Assembly: GCA_023423285.1 (NCBI GenBank)
Contig: JAFAFV010000045.1
Location: 1-15,069, forward strand
DNA from: Bacteroidota bacterium
GTDB lineage: Bacteria; Bacteroidota; Bacteroidia; Chitinophagales; Chitinophagaceae
Reading direction: 5' to 3'
DNA length: 15,069 bases
The notes beneath the pieces are model-generated. The model had not been told where the DNA came from, made no database searches, and saw nothing but the letters and a program-made list of their open reading frames with translations. This document shows, piece by piece, positions 14,285 to 15,069 of the stretch; positions within the stretch are counted from its first letter, which is position 1, and the number at the start of each line of letters is the position of its first letter. Position numbers and translations under genes: made by a program.

Positions 14285-15069
14285 TCATAACCCTGCAAAT
14301 CCCAGTTTTGTCAAACCTGCCTTTACTTCCGGCGCGCTCATAAAAAGATTCCACAATAACCATGTTCGGTAATTTTCAATCATCACAATGATCGGCCCCT
14401 GGTCTATGGCCAGAAAGGCATCGTCAAACCACGCGCCATTTTTCAACACATCCAAAGTAAATGCATCTGTAAAACCATACTCTTTAAAAAGTTTATCACC
14501 CAATACATAATAGTAAAATTTTAAAGCGGCCATTGATTCGTTCGGCGTATAAGGCAGCGATGAAATGGCCGCGGTTGGCGCTATATAACCCAGGTCGTTT
14601 GTGGGGGAACTAGCGTTGTAACCGTTTTTAATGTTGCTGGCTGTTAATCCCCACACCGAATCGCTGTAACCATACCATTGCTTTGGATTGGCTTTGCAAT
14701 AATTGTAATTAATGAGCGTGTGATTACGGGTTTGTTCATTGTAAGAAGCATAACTGTCTGTAAGTACAGATGGCTTCAGCCCAAGAAAAGAATAGTGTTC
14801 AAAAAACAATGGGCCGCCATAATCTTGCCCCAGTGGTAACGTAATGTTATAAAACTGTTTGCCGTTTTTCATAGCGCCATTTCTTGCCCAGCCTGTATCA
14901 TAAGCATCTTTTGTAATGCCGTATGTTGTTGAAGCGGCTGCTAAAACATAAGTGATCAGGCATTCGTTCCAGCCCTGTACTTTGTGGTTCATGGCCCAGG
15001 CTTTGTCGGGGCTCCAATGCCAGTAAAGAACCTGCTGGTTGTTTAAAAACCAGTTCCACTCCAAGTGGT
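14285..15069 (-). CDS. GH144 endo-beta-1,2-glucanase, 3' part only (runs off right edge)
   Basis: The frame is open to the right edge, with about 261 codons visible, so the start and N-terminal half lie outside the window. The visible part aligns without large gaps to residues about 194-451 of the GH144 protein at 2972-4327. It has LYWHWSPDKAWAMN, GWNECLITYVLAAAS, LPLGQDYGGPLFFEHYSFLG, NHTLINYNYC, SPTNDLGYIAPTAA and AIDQGPIIVMIENYRTW. Identity is roughly 60% by eye. The acidic cluster expected in the N-terminal half cannot be checked. Differences cluster around the segment between DAFTLD and AFLAIDQ, where this copy has a few extra residues (VLKNGAWFDD), so the two enzymes may differ in chain length or branch tolerance. 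The ATG-like codon near 15064 is in fact TTG inside the gene and is not a start. It is the first gene of the visible run. Confidence 0.87.
   Translation of the reverse strand, partial: HLEWNWFLNNQQVLYWHWSPDKAWAMNHKVQGWNECLITYVLAAASTTYGITKDAYDTGWARNGAMKNGKQFYNITLPLGQDYGGPLFFEHYSFLGLKPSVLTDSYASYNEQTRNHTLINYNYCKANPKQWYGYSDSVWGLTASNIKNGYNASSPTNDLGYIAPTAAISSLPYTPNESMAALKFYYYVLGDKLFKEYGFTDAFTLDVLKNGAWFDDAFLAIDQGPIIVMIENYRTWLLWNLFMSAPEVKAGLTKLGFAGL
14367..14413. repeat. Near-identical DNA block shared with 3063-3109 (copy 2)
   Basis: This is the second copy of the 47-bp block (45 matches, same orientation) within the partial GH144 gene. See 3063-3109 for the extent of the match and its meaning. Confidence 0.7.

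Noticed and set aside
1..15069. CRISPR arrays, tRNA or rRNA genes, insertion sequences, phage genes
   Set aside because: No regular repeat-spacer pattern, cloverleaf or rRNA-like stretch, transposase motif or terminal inverted repeat was seen on either strand.

Overview
The window is part of a polysaccharide utilisation locus (PUL) from a member of the Bacteroidota. It is most like the Chitinophagaceae. The pointers are a SusC/SusD pair, a SusC with an N-terminal STN signalling domain, a FecI-type sigma factor with a FecR anti-sigma factor, lipoprotein signal peptides on secreted enzymes, A-rich leaders without Shine-Dalgarno sites, and the GH144 family, which was founded on a Chitinophaga enzyme. 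The genus assignment is inference. Every gene lies on the minus strand, so transcription runs from the right edge to the left.

In transcription order there is a 3'-terminal fragment of a GH144 endo-beta-1,2-glucanase (14285-15069), a GH30 beta-glucanase (12719-14158), an ECF sigma factor (12013-12597), a FecR anti-sigma factor (10865-11935), an STN-type SusC (7469-10780), SusD (5886-7430), a DUF4886/SGNH lipoprotein (4365-5861), a second, complete GH144 enzyme (2972-4327), a calcineurin-like phosphoesterase lipoprotein (1946-2932), and a GH43-like enzyme with discoidin and Fn3 modules (218-1942). A tenth gene begins at 81 and leaves the left edge after 27 codons. Only its signal peptide is visible.

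From SusC to the GH43-like gene the spacings are 3 to 39 nt, which fits one operon. The larger gaps are 77 to 136 nt. They lie around the sigma and FecR genes, before SusC, between the GH144 fragment and GH30, and before the left-edge gene. The sigma gene is preceded by a Bacteroidota-type -7 motif and two identical palindromes. The probable control circuit is that SusC senses the glycan, its STN domain signals to FecR, and FecR releases the sigma factor, which transcribes the locus.

The enzyme set is two GH144 (beta-1,2-glucan), one GH30 (beta-1,6-glucan is likely), a phosphoesterase and an SGNH-fold putative esterase. Together these match the chemistry of proteobacterial osmoregulated periplasmic glucans (OPGs), which have beta-1,2 backbones, beta-1,6 branches in some species, and phosphoglycerol, phosphoethanolamine, succinyl or acetyl substituents. 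The main hypothesis is therefore a PUL that scavenges decorated OPG-like glucans from other bacteria. It is an inference from gene content. No exo-beta-glucosidase, separate surface glycan-binding protein or inner-membrane transporter is visible in the window.
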